The position numbers and the translations under genes are program-made. A stretch of 64,000 nucleotides of DNA from Geobacter sp. FeAm09. Lineage in GTDB: Bacteria; Desulfobacterota; Desulfuromonadia; Geobacterales; Pseudopelobacteraceae. The notes under the pieces were generated by a model that did not search any database, had not been told where the DNA came from, and saw nothing but the letters and a program-made list of their open reading frames with translations. The DNA is taken from the NCBI RefSeq assembly GCF_008330225.1, contig NZ_CP042466.1, forward strand, positions 1,126,501 through 1,190,500, read 5' to 3'. Positions 47,606 through 57,171 of the stretch are shown piece after piece. Within the stretch, counting starts at the first letter, position 1. Each line of letters starts with the position of its first letter.

Positions 47606-48562
47606 ATGCAGGAAGAAGAAGCGACAGCCGAGCCGACTGAGAGCGACCGCGCCACCGAGGCGGAGGAGCGGGCCGTGGCATGCGGGGGGGATGAAACCGG
47701 GAAAATGAATGTGGAGTTCCTGAACGATGCGGCCCTTGCCGCGGAGTTGCGGGAGAAAACCGAGGAGATCAAAACCAGGATTGCTGAGATGGTGCGGGCT
47801 CATTCACAGCACGCCGCCCTGACCCTGGACGAGGACATCGTCGCCCTCGACGATTACTTGCGCTACGGCAGAATAGAACTTGGCGCCGTTCTGGCCGAGA
47901 TGGCCACCGATGAACGCTACCAGGACATCAAGGCCATAACGACCGCCACGGGGCTGGTGTTCGTTTACTCTGACACCCACGTGGAAGCGGACGCGGCCGC
48001 CGCCAAAAGCGTGGTGGAAGAAGCAAAATACATGCTGGCGGGCGCCATCAGAAACGACTCGTGCAACCATGCCAGGCTTACGCCTGCCGGCGACATCCAC
48101 GCCATGGCGCCCGATACGGACCCCGCGGTCATCGACATCATTCTGCAAGGTCTTCCGACGGAGCCGCGCTATGCCGACATCAAGACGGTCACGGCGGCCA
48201 ACGGTGAGGTGTTTTACCACTCGAACCGCCATCTGGCGGACAATTATGCCGCCACGTTGCTGCTCTCCATGGCCGGAGACAACTGCGCAACCATTGCAGA
48301 AGCGGTGCGGGAGGAATCCCGGGTCTACCAGAGAACGACCAATACCTGCACCTTTCTCAACCACAGCCTGTACGGCATCCCCTACGGTGACCTGGAGAAC
48401 GCCCTTGCCGCTACGCTGCAGAGCCCGGCGTACTCGGATATCAAAAGAATGGCCCATCCGGCCACGGGGGGCGTTCATCTCTATTGCGACCGTTACCTCG
48501 ACGAGGAGCGGGCATGGGCCATCATGGATTGGGATGAGGTGGGGCGGGACAACAATCCCTGA
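47606..48562 (+). CDS. Unrecognised three-repeat protein downstream of AOR
   Basis: ATG 47606 follows TTGGAGG. The 318-aa soluble protein has no signal peptide. After an acidic N-terminus it contains three units that each end with a similar block: [48 protein letters not shown] and [25 protein letters not shown] (shortened: Y-x-DIK-x5-6-G-x-V/H-x2-Y-x2-R/T-H/Y-L/V). Each block is preceded by a helical L-x3-L segment. I do not recognise the domain. Its position suggests a role in AOR maturation or substrate handling. Confidence 0.72.
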   Translation: MQEEEATAEPTESDRATEAEERAVACGGDETGKMNVEFLNDAALAAELREKTEEIKTRIAEMVRAHSQHAALTLDEDIVALDDYLRYGRIELGAVLAEMATDERYQDIKAITTATGLVFVYSDTHVEADAAAAKSVVEEAKYMLAGAIRNDSCNHARLTPAGDIHAMAPDTDPAVIDIILQGLPTEPRYADIKTVTAANGEVFYHSNRHLADNYAATLLLSMAGDNCATIAEAVREESRVYQRTTNTCTFLNHSLYGIPYGDLENALAATLQSPAYSDIKRMAHPATGGVHLYCDRYLDEERAWAIMDWDEVGRDNNP

Positions 48563-48591
48563 GGCCCGGGCGATATCGGGGGAGAACAGGT

Positions 48592-49269
48592 ATGACGATA
48601 CGCTTCGGCCTATTTCGTGGTGTACCGGTGGTTGCCCTGACGTTCTGCCTCCTGCTGACTGTCGCTTGCGGAACCGGGGGCCAGGGGGCGTCCTCGACGG
48701 AAGCCACACCAGCCACAACAACGACCCCGGAGGCGCCTGCTGCGCCCGCGTCTCCGGCAACGGCGCCGGACGATACCACCGCCGCGGAAGTCCTGAACCC
48801 GGACGACCTGGCCCGGCTCCTGGCGACCGGTTCATGCCCCGGCTGCGCCCTCCGCGGGGCGGACCTCCCGCTCCATGACCTGGTAGATGCTGATCTGACT
48901 GGGGCTGAGCTGGCGGGGGCCAACCTGTCCGGGGCGAATCTGGCCGGCGCCTACCTGGGCGGGGTGGACCTGACCGGAGCGAACCTGACCGGCGCCAATC
49001 TCTCCGGGGCGTTTCTGGAACACGGGAACCTGGCCGGGGCGAATCTGACCCAAGCCGATCTGACCGGGGCCGATCTGACGACCTGGGTCGATCTCAGCGG
49101 AGCGATCCTGAGTGGGGCCGACCTATCCGGAGCCGACCTCTCCGCCGGTACGAAGTACCTCTCCTACGCCAATCTGACCGGGGCGGTGCTCGATTCCACA
49201 CTGTTGAACGGCACGATCTGGATAGACGGCAGGGTGTGCGCCGAGGGCTCCATCGAGGTGTGCCGATAA
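48592..49269 (+). CDS. Pentapeptide-repeat lipoprotein
   Basis: ATG 48592 follows AACAGGT. The 225-aa product has a lipoprotein-like signal (LLTVAC, C26), a Pro/Ala/Thr-rich linker and, from about residue 80, more than 20 A(D/N)LxG-type pentapeptide repeats that should form a right-handed quadrilateral helix. No enzymatic motif is seen. It probably acts as a rigid surface scaffold. It is co-oriented with the AOR cluster. Confidence 0.85.
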   Translation: MTIRFGLFRGVPVVALTFCLLLTVACGTGGQGASSTEATPATTTTPEAPAAPASPATAPDDTTAAEVLNPDDLARLLATGSCPGCALRGADLPLHDLVDADLTGAELAGANLSGANLAGAYLGGVDLTGANLTGANLSGAFLEHGNLAGANLTQADLTGADLTTWVDLSGAILSGADLSGADLSAGTKYLSYANLTGAVLDSTLLNGTIWIDGRVCAEGSIEVCR

Positions 49270-49351
49270 GGCGGAAGAGGGGAGGTTGGCGGTGCCACTC
49301 CGAGTTGACACGAAGAACCACGGCGAAAAATCGCTGCGAAAGGAAAAAACG

Positions 49352-49855
49352 ATGGCAAAGGCAAAAGTGGGCGACAAGGTTCGGGTGCACTACAAGGGAA
49401 CGCTGGATGACGGTCTCATCTTCGATTACACGGGGGAGTTCGGGCATGTCATCTGCGCGCCCATGGAACTCGTCATCGGCCGGGAGGGGGAGGACGACCT
49501 GCCGCCCAAGTTCCACGAGGCGCTCATCGGCATGGAGCCGGGAGAACGGGTGACGGTCAGGATCCCGTGCGAAGACGCCTATGGCGAGCATTCCGAGGAG
49601 AAGGTATTCGAGATGCCGCGCAGCGAGTTGGCCCCGGAAGAGGAGATGTGCGAGGATTGGCGCTACCCCAACAACAAAACCATACCTCCCTTTGACCCGA
49701 GAAAGGGTGAGCGGCTGGAAATTTGCCTGCCGGACGGAACCTACATACCGGCCATCCTGACCAAGATCACTGAAAGCACGTACACCCTGGACGCCAACCA
49801 CCCCTGGGCCGGCAAGGACCTTACCTACGACATCAAACTGGTGGAGATCGTCTGA
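49352..49855 (+). CDS. FKBP-type peptidyl-prolyl isomerase (SlyD-like)
   Basis: ATG 49352 follows GAAAGGAAA. The 167-aa protein begins VGDKVRVHYKGTLDDGLIFDYT, has the FKBP core (ELVIGREG..., HEALIGMEPGERVTVRIP, EDAYGE) and an inserted domain before the final strand block ITESTYTLDANHPWAGKDL, as in SlyD/FkpB-type chaperones. There is no signal, so it is cytosolic. Such chaperones help fold Tat and metalloenzyme substrates, which fits the location between AOR and fdhD. Confidence 0.9.
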   Translation: MAKAKVGDKVRVHYKGTLDDGLIFDYTGEFGHVICAPMELVIGREGEDDLPPKFHEALIGMEPGERVTVRIPCEDAYGEHSEEKVFEMPRSELAPEEEMCEDWRYPNNKTIPPFDPRKGERLEICLPDGTYIPAILTKITESTYTLDANHPWAGKDLTYDIKLVEIV

Positions 49856-49927
49856 CGGGGCGGGCCAAGTGCCGCAGACCCCGGGCATCATCCGGAACGG
49901 GCCGGATATTCCAACGAGGTGGCCATC

Positions 49928-50758
49928 ATGGACAATACGACTCAATGCACCGTTACAGTCTACGATCACCGCTGCAACGCCAGGGCAAACTCGGAGCGCT
50001 CGGTTGCCGTGGAGAGCGCGCTTGTAATCGGCGTGAACGCAGCAACGGACTACACCATCATGCGGACGCCCGGCCATGACCGGGAGTTGGCCGCCGGTTT
50101 CCTTCTGACGGAAGGCATCATCGACGACGTGCATGAAATCCTGATGCTCAGGCAATGCCCGGAAACGCCCCACGCCATCGCGGTGCAGACGTCGAACGCC
50201 TCCGCCGCTCCGGCAAGCCGGAACCTGGTGGTGAATTCGTCATGCGGGCTGTGCGGCAGGGCGGACATGGATGCGCTGCTGGAAACGCTCGGCCAGGCGG
50301 GGCATGGCCTCAGGGTTCCCTATTCGGTCATCTACGATATTCCCAAGCGGGTCATGCCGGCCCAGTCCCTGTTCAAGGCCGCCGGCGCCACACACGCGGC
50401 TGCGCTGTTCGACGCGGCCGGCGACATATTCGTGGTCCGGGAGGACGTGGGGCGCCACAACGCCATGGACAAGGTGATCGGTGCGGCGCTCCTGCGGGGC
50501 AAGCCGACCGCGGACATGGGGGTTTTCCTTTCGGGCCGGGTGAGCCTGGAACTGGTGGTGAAAGCGGCCCGCAGCGGCATATCCGTCATGGTGTCGGTCA
50601 GCGCGCCGACCGATGTGGCGGTGACGATGGCGAACAGGCTGGGCATCACCCTGACCTGTTTTGCGCGCGAGACCGGTTTTACGGTGTATGCGCACCCCGA
50701 GCGGATCGCCTTTGCCGGGGCCGCCGGAGAGGCGCCCGCCGCTTATGCCTACGGGTAA
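49928..50758 (+). CDS. fdhD: Formate dehydrogenase accessory sulfurtransferase FdhD
   Basis: ATG 49928 follows CGAGGTGG. The 276-aa protein has FdhD motifs: TPGHDRELAAGFLLTEGII, the sulfur-relay loop SSCGLCG, and VREDVGRHNAMDKVIG with SGRVSLELVVKAARSG. FdhD passes sulfur from IscS to the bis-MGD cofactor of formate dehydrogenases. No formate dehydrogenase gene is visible in this window; the nearby pterin enzyme is the AOR-type protein, so the target is open. Confidence 0.95.
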   Translation: MDNTTQCTVTVYDHRCNARANSERSVAVESALVIGVNAATDYTIMRTPGHDRELAAGFLLTEGIIDDVHEILMLRQCPETPHAIAVQTSNASAAPASRNLVVNSSCGLCGRADMDALLETLGQAGHGLRVPYSVIYDIPKRVMPAQSLFKAAGATHAAALFDAAGDIFVVREDVGRHNAMDKVIGAALLRGKPTADMGVFLSGRVSLELVVKAARSGISVMVSVSAPTDVAVTMANRLGITLTCFARETGFTVYAHPERIAFAGAAGEAPAAYAYG

Positions 50759-50821
50759 GCCCCCCGCCACGCCGGTCCGTGTCGTTCGTCCCGGTTTCGA
50801 CTGTCAAAGAGGAGTTCTGGT

Positions 50822-52090
50822 GTGATCAGCATCGAGGAAGCACAAACGTCCATATTGAGCGGCGCCGCCCCGCTGGGGCTGGAGGAGGTCCCCCTGCTCC
50901 AGGGGCTGAACCGGGTGACGCCGGCGGACCACATTGCGCCGTGGGACATCCCGTTGACGGACAATTCGGCCATGGACGGATATGCCTTCTCCTCGGCCCG
51001 GTTTTCCGGCCGGCCGTTGCAGGTTACCGGTTTTCTGCCGGCCGGAGGGAGCCGTGCCATCCCGCTCCCCCCGGGGGAGGCGATCAGGATCATGACCGGC
51101 GCCCCGATCCCACCGGGCTGCGACACGGTCGTGCCGTTCGAGGATGCGGCCGTGCACGGCGACCTGATCAGTCTGTCCCCCGGGATCAAAAAAGGCGCCC
51201 ATGTGCGCAGGCGGGGGGAGGACATCCGCTGCGGCGACGTGGTCATCTCCGCCGGTTCCTGCCTTAGACCCCAGGAACTGGGCATGCTGGCGGCCATGGG
51301 AACCACCGTGGTGACGGTGTACCGGAAAGCGCGGGTCGCCATTCTCGCCACGGGCGACGAACTCATGGAGCCGGGCGCCACCCCGCTTCCGGGAAGGGTC
51401 GTCAACAGCAACAGCTACACCCTCGCCGCGCTGGTGGGCGAGGCGGGCGGGGAGGCGACCATGCTCGGCATCGCCCCCGATCTCCCGGGGGAGACCTGCG
51501 CGAAGATCAGGGCCGGCCTGCGTGCCGCCGACATGGTGCTCACGACCGGCGGCGCCTCGGTAGGCGACCACGACTTCGTCAAGGCGGCAATCGAAAGGCT
51601 GGGGGGAACCATCACGTTTTGGAAGGTCAACGTGAAACCGGGCAAGCCTTTGGCCTTTGCAACGCTGGAGGGGAAGCCGGTTTTTGCCCTGCCGGGGAAC
51701 CCGGCCGCCGCCATGGTCTCCTTTGAGCTGTTTGTCCGGCCGTATCTCCTCAAGGCCATGGGGCACCAACGAATCTTCCGGCCGAAGGCCCGGGCGGTCA
51801 TGCAGGAACCGGTGGCCAACGACTGCGGACGGCCGCACCTGGTCAGGGGGATTGTGGCGCGACACAACAGCGGCTACGTCGTGTCCACCACCGGCAATCA
51901 AAGCTCCGGCCGGCTCTCGTCCCTGACCCGGGGAAACGCCCTGATCCACCTGGCTCCGGAATCGTCGTATTCCGCCGGCGACACGGTGGAGGTCCTGCTC
52001 CTGGACCAGAGGTTCGAGATGGGGGAAACCGTGGAGCACGCCGCCGCCCTGTCCCCACGGCCACGCGGAATTTTTGCTGCCGTGCGTTGA
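50822..52090 (+). CDS. moeA: Molybdopterin molybdenumtransferase MoeA
   Basis: GTG 50822 follows AGAGGAG. The 422-aa protein shows the MoeA core: DNSAMDGYAF, GEAIRIMTGAPIPPG, VRRRGEDI, ATGDEL, TTGGASVGDHDF and ALPGNPAAA with the C-terminal beta domain. MoeA inserts molybdate or tungstate into adenylylated molybdopterin. It lies next to fdhD and upstream of moaA, forming a partial cofactor set. Confidence 0.96.
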   Translation: MISIEEAQTSILSGAAPLGLEEVPLLQGLNRVTPADHIAPWDIPLTDNSAMDGYAFSSARFSGRPLQVTGFLPAGGSRAIPLPPGEAIRIMTGAPIPPGCDTVVPFEDAAVHGDLISLSPGIKKGAHVRRRGEDIRCGDVVISAGSCLRPQELGMLAAMGTTVVTVYRKARVAILATGDELMEPGATPLPGRVVNSNSYTLAALVGEAGGEATMLGIAPDLPGETCAKIRAGLRAADMVLTTGGASVGDHDFVKAAIERLGGTITFWKVNVKPGKPLAFATLEGKPVFALPGNPAAAMVSFELFVRPYLLKAMGHQRIFRPKARAVMQEPVANDCGRPHLVRGIVARHNSGYVVSTTGNQSSGRLSSLTRGNALIHLAPESSYSAGDTVEVLLLDQRFEMGETVEHAAALSPRPRGIFAAVR

Positions 52091-52138
52091 GACGCCGCCG
52101 GCCCGGGAACAAAACGAAGAGTTGAAGGAGTGCCGATC

Positions 52139-52621
52139 GTGACCAAACTAACCCCCTGCTGTTTCTGCAACGTGGATGAGTCCGAGGCCGTGCTGTCCAA
52201 TGACCACGCAATCGCCATAGCGGACGGTTTTCCCATCACGCCCGGCCATTGCCTGATCGTCCCCCGGCGGCATATCTCCTCATTCTTCGAGGCAACCCCG
52301 GAGGAGCAGCGGGCGCTGTTCGACCTGCTGGCCGAAGTGCGGCAGCTCCTGCTCCGTCCACAGCCCCTCTCTACCCCCGGCGGCCCGGTGGCGGTTTCGC
52401 CCCCCGACGGCTTCAACATCGGCGTCAACGACGGCCCGGCGGCCGGCCAGACCGTCATGCACCTGCATATCCACCTGATCCCCCGCTATCTGGGGGATAC
52501 GGAAGACCCGCGCGGCGGCGTGCGCTGGATCATGCCGGTCAAGGCCCCCTATTGGAAAAAGATGAACGGCACGGGGAGTCAGGCCGGCGAGCGGGCGGCT
52601 TTGCTTGCGGTGGCGTTGTGA
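52139..52621 (+). CDS. HIT-family nucleotide hydrolase/transferase
   Basis: GTG 52139 is placed 9 bases after AAGGAG; a GTG at 52130 is too close to it. The 160-aa protein has an N-terminal CCFC pair, DGFPITPGHCLIVPRRHI and the HIT motif HLHIHLIPR. HIT proteins hydrolyse dinucleotides or AMP-lysine-type conjugates. The link to the cofactor genes may only be positional. Confidence 0.88.
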   Translation: MTKLTPCCFCNVDESEAVLSNDHAIAIADGFPITPGHCLIVPRRHISSFFEATPEEQRALFDLLAEVRQLLLRPQPLSTPGGPVAVSPPDGFNIGVNDGPAAGQTVMHLHIHLIPRYLGDTEDPRGGVRWIMPVKAPYWKKMNGTGSQAGERAALLAVAL

Positions 52622-52640
52622 GGATGCGGCGGGGGGCTTT

Positions 52641-53093
52641 ATGGAACTGAAAGACGACGTACTGGCGGCCTGCAAAGGCATCGTTGCCGCCAAGGTGCGA
52701 AATGCCAGGGAACTGAGGCTGGCACGGCTGGAGAAGGCCGTCGGGGAATCGGTGCACATACTCGACACGTGCAACGAACTCACCCGCAACAGCGATTATA
52801 GCTACCGCTGCGCCCCTATCGACGGCGGATATGAAGTCACCTACTCCGGAGAGAGCATAAGCGGCACCATACGGATCGTGGACAGCGACCGCGACACCCA
52901 CGAGACAAAGCCCAAGGATGGGAACGTGCTGCTGTCCGTGCTGTGCAGGGCGCACTCGTGTCAGACGCGCTCCTTTTACAACGGGGCGATCCCCGAGAAG
53001 GACATCATAGGGTTTATCAGGTACGCGACGCGGGGCCCGACGCTCAACGACCGTTTGCGCAGGATGGCCGGACGTTATCAGGGCGATTTTTAG
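52641..53093 (+). CDS. Soluble protein of unknown function
   Basis: The 150-aa product starts at ATG 52641 behind a G-rich sequence. It has no signal or membrane segment. The N-terminal half is helical (VLAACKGIVAAKVRNARELRLARLEKA), the centre beta-rich (YEVTYSGESISGTIRIVD) and the end basic. Four Cys are present. I recognise no family. Confidence 0.6.
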   Translation: MELKDDVLAACKGIVAAKVRNARELRLARLEKAVGESVHILDTCNELTRNSDYSYRCAPIDGGYEVTYSGESISGTIRIVDSDRDTHETKPKDGNVLLSVLCRAHSCQTRSFYNGAIPEKDIIGFIRYATRGPTLNDRLRRMAGRYQGDF

Positions 53094-53185
53094 GGCCCGC
53101 GGCGAGACAGGCCGACGGCGGGACCGCCGGAGAAAATGCAACGGAACGGGCAGGCACGGCCTGCACAAACCACAAGGACGGGACA

Positions 53186-55549
53186 ATGCCCCAGAACCAG
53201 GCAGCATCGAAAGAAACCGCCCCTGCCGCACAGAGCGCGGCCGATCATTTCAGCGGGGCCGTCGAACATCATCGGGCCGGCCGCCTGGACGAGGCCGAAA
53301 GGCTCTATCGCCAGGCCCTGTCCCTGGATGCCGGCCATGCCGACAGCCTCAACATGCTCGGCATCATCGCCCACCAAAGGGGCGACCTGGACGGCGCCAT
53401 CGGGATGATCGGCCAAGCGATCTCCCTGAACGGGGAAACGGCCGAATTTCATTCCAATCTCGGCATCGTCCTCAGCCACCAGGGGCGGCTCGAAGAAGCC
53501 GTCGCCAGCTACGAACGTGCCCTCGCCATGAAACCTGAGTACCCGGAGGCGCTGTACAACCTGGGCAATGCCCTGGTGGGCCAGGGGCGGCTCGGCGAGG
53601 CCGTTGCCGCCTACGAGCGGGCCATCGCCGTCCGGCCCGAGTTTCCCCAAGCCCTCTCCAACCTGGGGAACGCACTCCAGAGTCAGGGCAGGCTGGGCGA
53701 GGCCATTGTCAGCTACGAACAGGCGCTGGCCATCTGGCCGAACTTCCCGGAGGCCCTCTCCAACCTGGGCAACGCCCTCATGGACAACGGGAGCTTCGAG
53801 GAGGCGGCCGTGCACTACCAGCATGCCATCGCCATCCGGCCGGACTACCCGGAGGCCTCCTGCAACCTGGGCATCGCCTTGCTCACGCAAGGTGAGACGG
53901 AGCAGGCGCTGCTCATGGCCCTGTATGCGCTGAGGATCGAGGAGGGCCCTGCCAGCCGTCTGCTGTTCTGCGACTGCCTTAAGGCTGCCGGCCCGGAGCT
54001 GTACCGCTCCGGCCAGCTCGAACTGGTCTACGGCCTGGCCGTGCGTGCCGTCACCGAAGCCTGGGTCCGGCCGAAGGACCTGGCGTGCCCCTGCCTGTCC
54101 CTGGCGCTGGCGCGGAACGAGGCGCTGCAACGCCTCATGTCCCGGGCGCTCGAGGTGTGGCCCGGGCGCTTTGCCGCTGCCGTGGAACCGGAGACCTGGG
54201 CAGCGCTCGCCGGCGACCCCCTGCTGCTCTGCCTGCTGAAAGCCACGGCGATCCCGCAGGCGGAGTGCGAACGGCTCCTGGCCTGCCTGCGCTCCGCCAT
54301 GCTGGCGGCGGTCGAAGCGGCGCCAGCCGGGGAGGGGGACCTTGTGGCCTGCTTCAGCGCCCTGGCCCAGCACTGCTTCATCACCGAATACGTGTTCGCG
54401 CTGCCCCCCGAGGAAAACGAACGGGCCGGGCGCCTGCGGGACGAGGTGGCGGCGGCGCTGGCGGCGGAAAGGGAGGTTGCCCCGCTGGCGCTTATGGCCG
54501 TTGCCGCCTATTTCCCGCTGCACACCCTTCCCCGGGCCGGGACGCTTTTGTGCGGCGAGTGGCCTGCCGAGGTCCGTGAGGTGCTCCGGCAGCAGATCGA
54601 AGAGCCCGGAGAAGAGGCGCGCCTGCGGGACGCCATCCCCCGGCTGACGCCGATAGAAGAACCCCTCTCCGCGGCGGTGCGGGCGCAGTACGAGCAGAAC
54701 CCCTATCCGCGCTGGGTCCGGGAACCGGCATCTTCGGAGATGTCCTCCCTGGACGCCTGCCTGCACCGGGAGTTCCCCCTGGCCCCCTTCGACAACCAGG
54801 AGCAGAACGGGGAGATGTACATCCTCGTTGCCGGCTGCGGCACGGGGCAGCACCCGATCCAGACGGCCCGCCGTTTTCCCCGGTCGCGGATCCTGGCCAT
54901 CGACCTGAGCCTCTCGAGCCTGGCCTATGCGGCGCGGAAGAGCCGGGAAGCGGGCATAACGAACATCGAATACGCCCAGGCGGACATGATGCACCTGGGA
55001 GATCTCGGGCGGAGCTTCGACGTGATCGAGGCGGTGGGGAGCCTGATGTGCCTGGAATCCCCCCTTGACGGCTGGAAGCTCCTGCTTTCGCTGCTGCGCC
55101 CCGGCGGTTTCATGCGCATCGGGCTGTACAGCGAACTGGCGCGTGAGTGCGTGGTGGCCGCCCGGGGGCATATCGCTGCCCAGGGTTACCAGGGTTCTCA
55201 GGCGGAGGACATCCGCCGCTGCCGGCAGGAGATCATGGCGCAGGGAGCGGACGGCCCCCTGGCGCGCCTTCTGTCGCTGGGCGACTTCTATACCACGAGC
55301 GAATGCCGCGACCTCCTGTTCCACGTACAGGAAGCGCGGCACACGATCCCGCAGATCAAGGAGAACCTGATGGAGCTTGGGCTCACCTTCATCGGCTTTT
55401 CCCTTGAGCCCGGGGTGGTAAGGAAGTACCGGTCCCGTTTCCCTGAAGACTACTCCCGGACGAGCCTGGACTTCTGGGATCTGTTCGAGCACGAACACCC
55501 CGAAGTCTTTACCGGGCTGTACCAGTTCTGGGTCCAGAAAAACCGCTGA
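53186..55549 (+). CDS. TPR-repeat protein with SAM-dependent methyltransferase domain
   Basis: ATG 53186 gives 787 aa; the open frame upstream lacks features. Residues ~20-260 are about seven TPR units (GRLDEAERLYRQAL..., EYPEALYNLGNALVGQGRL...). A helical middle follows. A class I methyltransferase domain has motif I VAGCGTGQ, IDLSLSSLAYA, ADMMHLGDL and LLRPGG. From residue ~244 to the end the sequence is identical to the second copy at 57733-60507. The methylated target is unknown; TPR suggests a protein partner. Confidence 0.88.
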   Translation: MPQNQAASKETAPAAQSAADHFSGAVEHHRAGRLDEAERLYRQALSLDAGHADSLNMLGIIAHQRGDLDGAIGMIGQAISLNGETAEFHSNLGIVLSHQGRLEEAVASYERALAMKPEYPEALYNLGNALVGQGRLGEAVAAYERAIAVRPEFPQALSNLGNALQSQGRLGEAIVSYEQALAIWPNFPEALSNLGNALMDNGSFEEAAVHYQHAIAIRPDYPEASCNLGIALLTQGETEQALLMALYALRIEEGPASRLLFCDCLKAAGPELYRSGQLELVYGLAVRAVTEAWVRPKDLACPCLSLALARNEALQRLMSRALEVWPGRFAAAVEPETWAALAGDPLLLCLLKATAIPQAECERLLACLRSAMLAAVEAAPAGEGDLVACFSALAQHCFITEYVFALPPEENERAGRLRDEVAAALAAEREVAPLALMAVAAYFPLHTLPRAGTLLCGEWPAEVREVLRQQIEEPGEEARLRDAIPRLTPIEEPLSAAVRAQYEQNPYPRWVREPASSEMSSLDACLHREFPLAPFDNQEQNGEMYILVAGCGTGQHPIQTARRFPRSRILAIDLSLSSLAYAARKSREAGITNIEYAQADMMHLGDLGRSFDVIEAVGSLMCLESPLDGWKLLLSLLRPGGFMRIGLYSELARECVVAARGHIAAQGYQGSQAEDIRRCRQEIMAQGADGPLARLLSLGDFYTTSECRDLLFHVQEARHTIPQIKENLMELGLTFIGFSLEPGVVRKYRSRFPEDYSRTSLDFWDLFEHEHPEVFTGLYQFWVQKNR

Positions 55550-55553
55550 AAGG
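53917..55553 (+). repeat. Direct repeat, first copy (1,637 bp)
   Basis: This segment appears identical to 58875-60511 (offset 4,958) and covers the methyltransferase halves of both TPR genes plus a few bases past the stop. The repeat brackets tatA-moaA-MOSC. Confidence 0.88.
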
Positions 55554-55574
55554 CGGCACGTGAGGAGGTTTTAT

Positions 55575-55814
55575 ATGTTCGGATTTGGCGTACCCGAGAT
55601 GGTGATCCTTCTTGCCATAGTCCTGGTGGTTTTCGGTGCGGGAAAACTGCCGGAAGTGGCGGGAGCCATGGGGAAAAGCATTCTCAATTTCAAGAAAGCG
55701 GCACAGGGCGCGGACGAAAGGGTGATTGACGCCCCCGCCGCGGCACCCGTCCGCAACGGGAACGAGGCGGCGGTGGAAATAGATCTCGCCGCCCCCCGGA
55801 AGGACGAGGCCTGA
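55575..55814 (+). CDS. tatA: Tat translocase subunit TatA/TatE-like
   Basis: ATG 55575 follows GAGGAGG. The 79-aa protein has the TatA layout: one N-terminal helix (PEMVILLAIVLVVFGAGKLPE) with the FG hinge, an amphipathic helix and an acidic tail. It would help export folded Tat substrates, such as the Fe-S protein at 44244. tatC is not in the window. Confidence 0.92.
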   Translation: MFGFGVPEMVILLAIVLVVFGAGKLPEVAGAMGKSILNFKKAAQGADERVIDAPAAAPVRNGNEAAVEIDLAAPRKDEA

Positions 55815-56088
55815 ACGCTCCATGGTTCGTGCCGTGCGGCGACGGTGCACGCGGCTTGAACGGTGCATTCGCATGGCGGGGAGGTTCGGGGCTTTGCGCG
55901 CCGGGCTGCCGCCATGTACCGGAAACACCGCTGGGACAGGTTGTTCCCCGACGGTGCCATGAACGCCCCGCGGCGTTTCGCCTCCCTCTCGACGCGGGGC
56001 GTTCACCCACAACTCAAACAGTCAGCCCATGGCCGGCCGCGTGCCGGCCCATGCCGCAGCCTCCCCGGAGAGGCGCAAGGAACAAGCG
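55815..56088 (+). other. Gap upstream of moaA
   Basis: I see no gene in this stretch. Together with the small frame at 56089-56199 it forms a 375-base gap between tatA and moaA. GC-rich palindromic stretches (GGCGTTTCGCC, GCCGGCC) occur but no clear promoter or terminator. Confidence 0.4.
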
Positions 56089-56199
56089 ATGAAACAGGAT
56101 AGGAAGACGAAGACAGTGGCACCCGCAGCGCGAGCCATGGAGGCCTTCCCCCGCATGCCCGCCGCACGGCGCGCCCAGGTAGCTGCACCATGCGCCTGA
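56089..56199 (+). CDS. Possible 36-aa leader peptide overlapping moaA start
   Basis: ATG 56089 behind CAAGGAACA opens MKQDRKTKTVAPAARA..., basic and Ala-rich, and ends 10 bases inside moaA. The overlap suggests translational coupling to moaA, but chance cannot be excluded. Confidence 0.28.
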   Translation: MKQDRKTKTVAPAARAMEAFPRMPAARRAQVAAPCA

Positions 56200-57170
56200 T
56201 CGACTCCCAGGGGAGAAACATAAACTACATGCGCCTGGCGGTGACCGACCGCTGCAACCTGCGCTGCGTGTATTGCATGCCCAAGGCCGGCATCGCCAAA
56301 AAAGGGCACGACGCGATCCTCTCCTACGAGGAGCTGCTGTTCGTCGCGGAGACCGCCGTCGGCCTGGGCATCGAGAAAATCCGCATCACCGGCGGCGAAC
56401 CGCTGGTGAGGGCCGGCATCGTCCCGTTCCTCGACCGTCTGGCCGAGATCCCGGGACTGCGGCACCTGGTCCTGACGACCAACGGCCTCGCCTTGGAGGA
56501 TATGGCCGGCGACCTCTACCGGAGCGGCGTCCAGCGCCTGAACGTCAGCCTCGACTCCCTCGATGGGAAAACCTTTGCCGGGATCACCCGTGGCGGTGAT
56601 CTGAAAAAGGTGCTTTCCGGGCTCGATGCCGCCGAGCAGGCCGGTTTTCCGCCCCCCAAAATCAACATGGTCGTCATGCGCGGGGTGAACGATGCCGAAA
56701 TACCCGATTTCGTGGAAATGGCCAGGACCCGCGGCACCACCATCCGTTTCATAGAGTACATGCCGGTGGGGTGGGAGGACGGCTGGCAACGCTACTGCGT
56801 TCCCGGCAGCGAAATCCTGGAGCGGATCAGAGCCCGGTACACCCTGGTGGAAGTGCACAAGGGGCCATCCGCCGGGCCCTCGCGGGACTTCCGCATCCCG
56901 GGGTCGCGGGGCGCCGTCGGCATCATCACCGCCGTATCGGAACACTTCTGCAACGCCTGCAACCGGATCCGGGTCACTTCCACCGGCCAGGCCCGGGGAT
57001 GCCTCTTTGCCGGCGAGGCCGCCGACCTGGTCCCCTGGCTGCGCCCCGCCGACCGCTCCGGCCTGGCAGGGGCGCTTTCGGAAATCGTTTCCCGCAAACC
57101 GGTTCGCCACAGAATTTCGGCGCCGGGGCATTCCCACGAACGCTTTACCATGTCCCAGATCGGAGGCTGA
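56190..57170 (+). CDS. moaA: GTP 3',8-cyclase MoaA
   Basis: ATG 56190 gives a 326-aa radical SAM enzyme with the CxxxCxxC motif CNLRCVYC, the GGEP motif (TGGEPLVR) and the C-terminal second cluster (HFCNACNR and GC). It ends in GG. It catalyses the first step of molybdopterin synthesis, GTP to 3',8-cH2GTP. moaC, moaD and moaE are not seen nearby. Confidence 0.96.
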   Translation: MRLIDSQGRNINYMRLAVTDRCNLRCVYCMPKAGIAKKGHDAILSYEELLFVAETAVGLGIEKIRITGGEPLVRAGIVPFLDRLAEIPGLRHLVLTTNGLALEDMAGDLYRSGVQRLNVSLDSLDGKTFAGITRGGDLKKVLSGLDAAEQAGFPPPKINMVVMRGVNDAEIPDFVEMARTRGTTIRFIEYMPVGWEDGWQRYCVPGSEILERIRARYTLVEVHKGPSAGPSRDFRIPGSRGAVGIITAVSEHFCNACNRIRVTSTGQARGCLFAGEAADLVPWLRPADRSGLAGALSEIVSRKPVRHRISAPGHSHERFTMSQIGG

Positions 57171-57171
57171 A

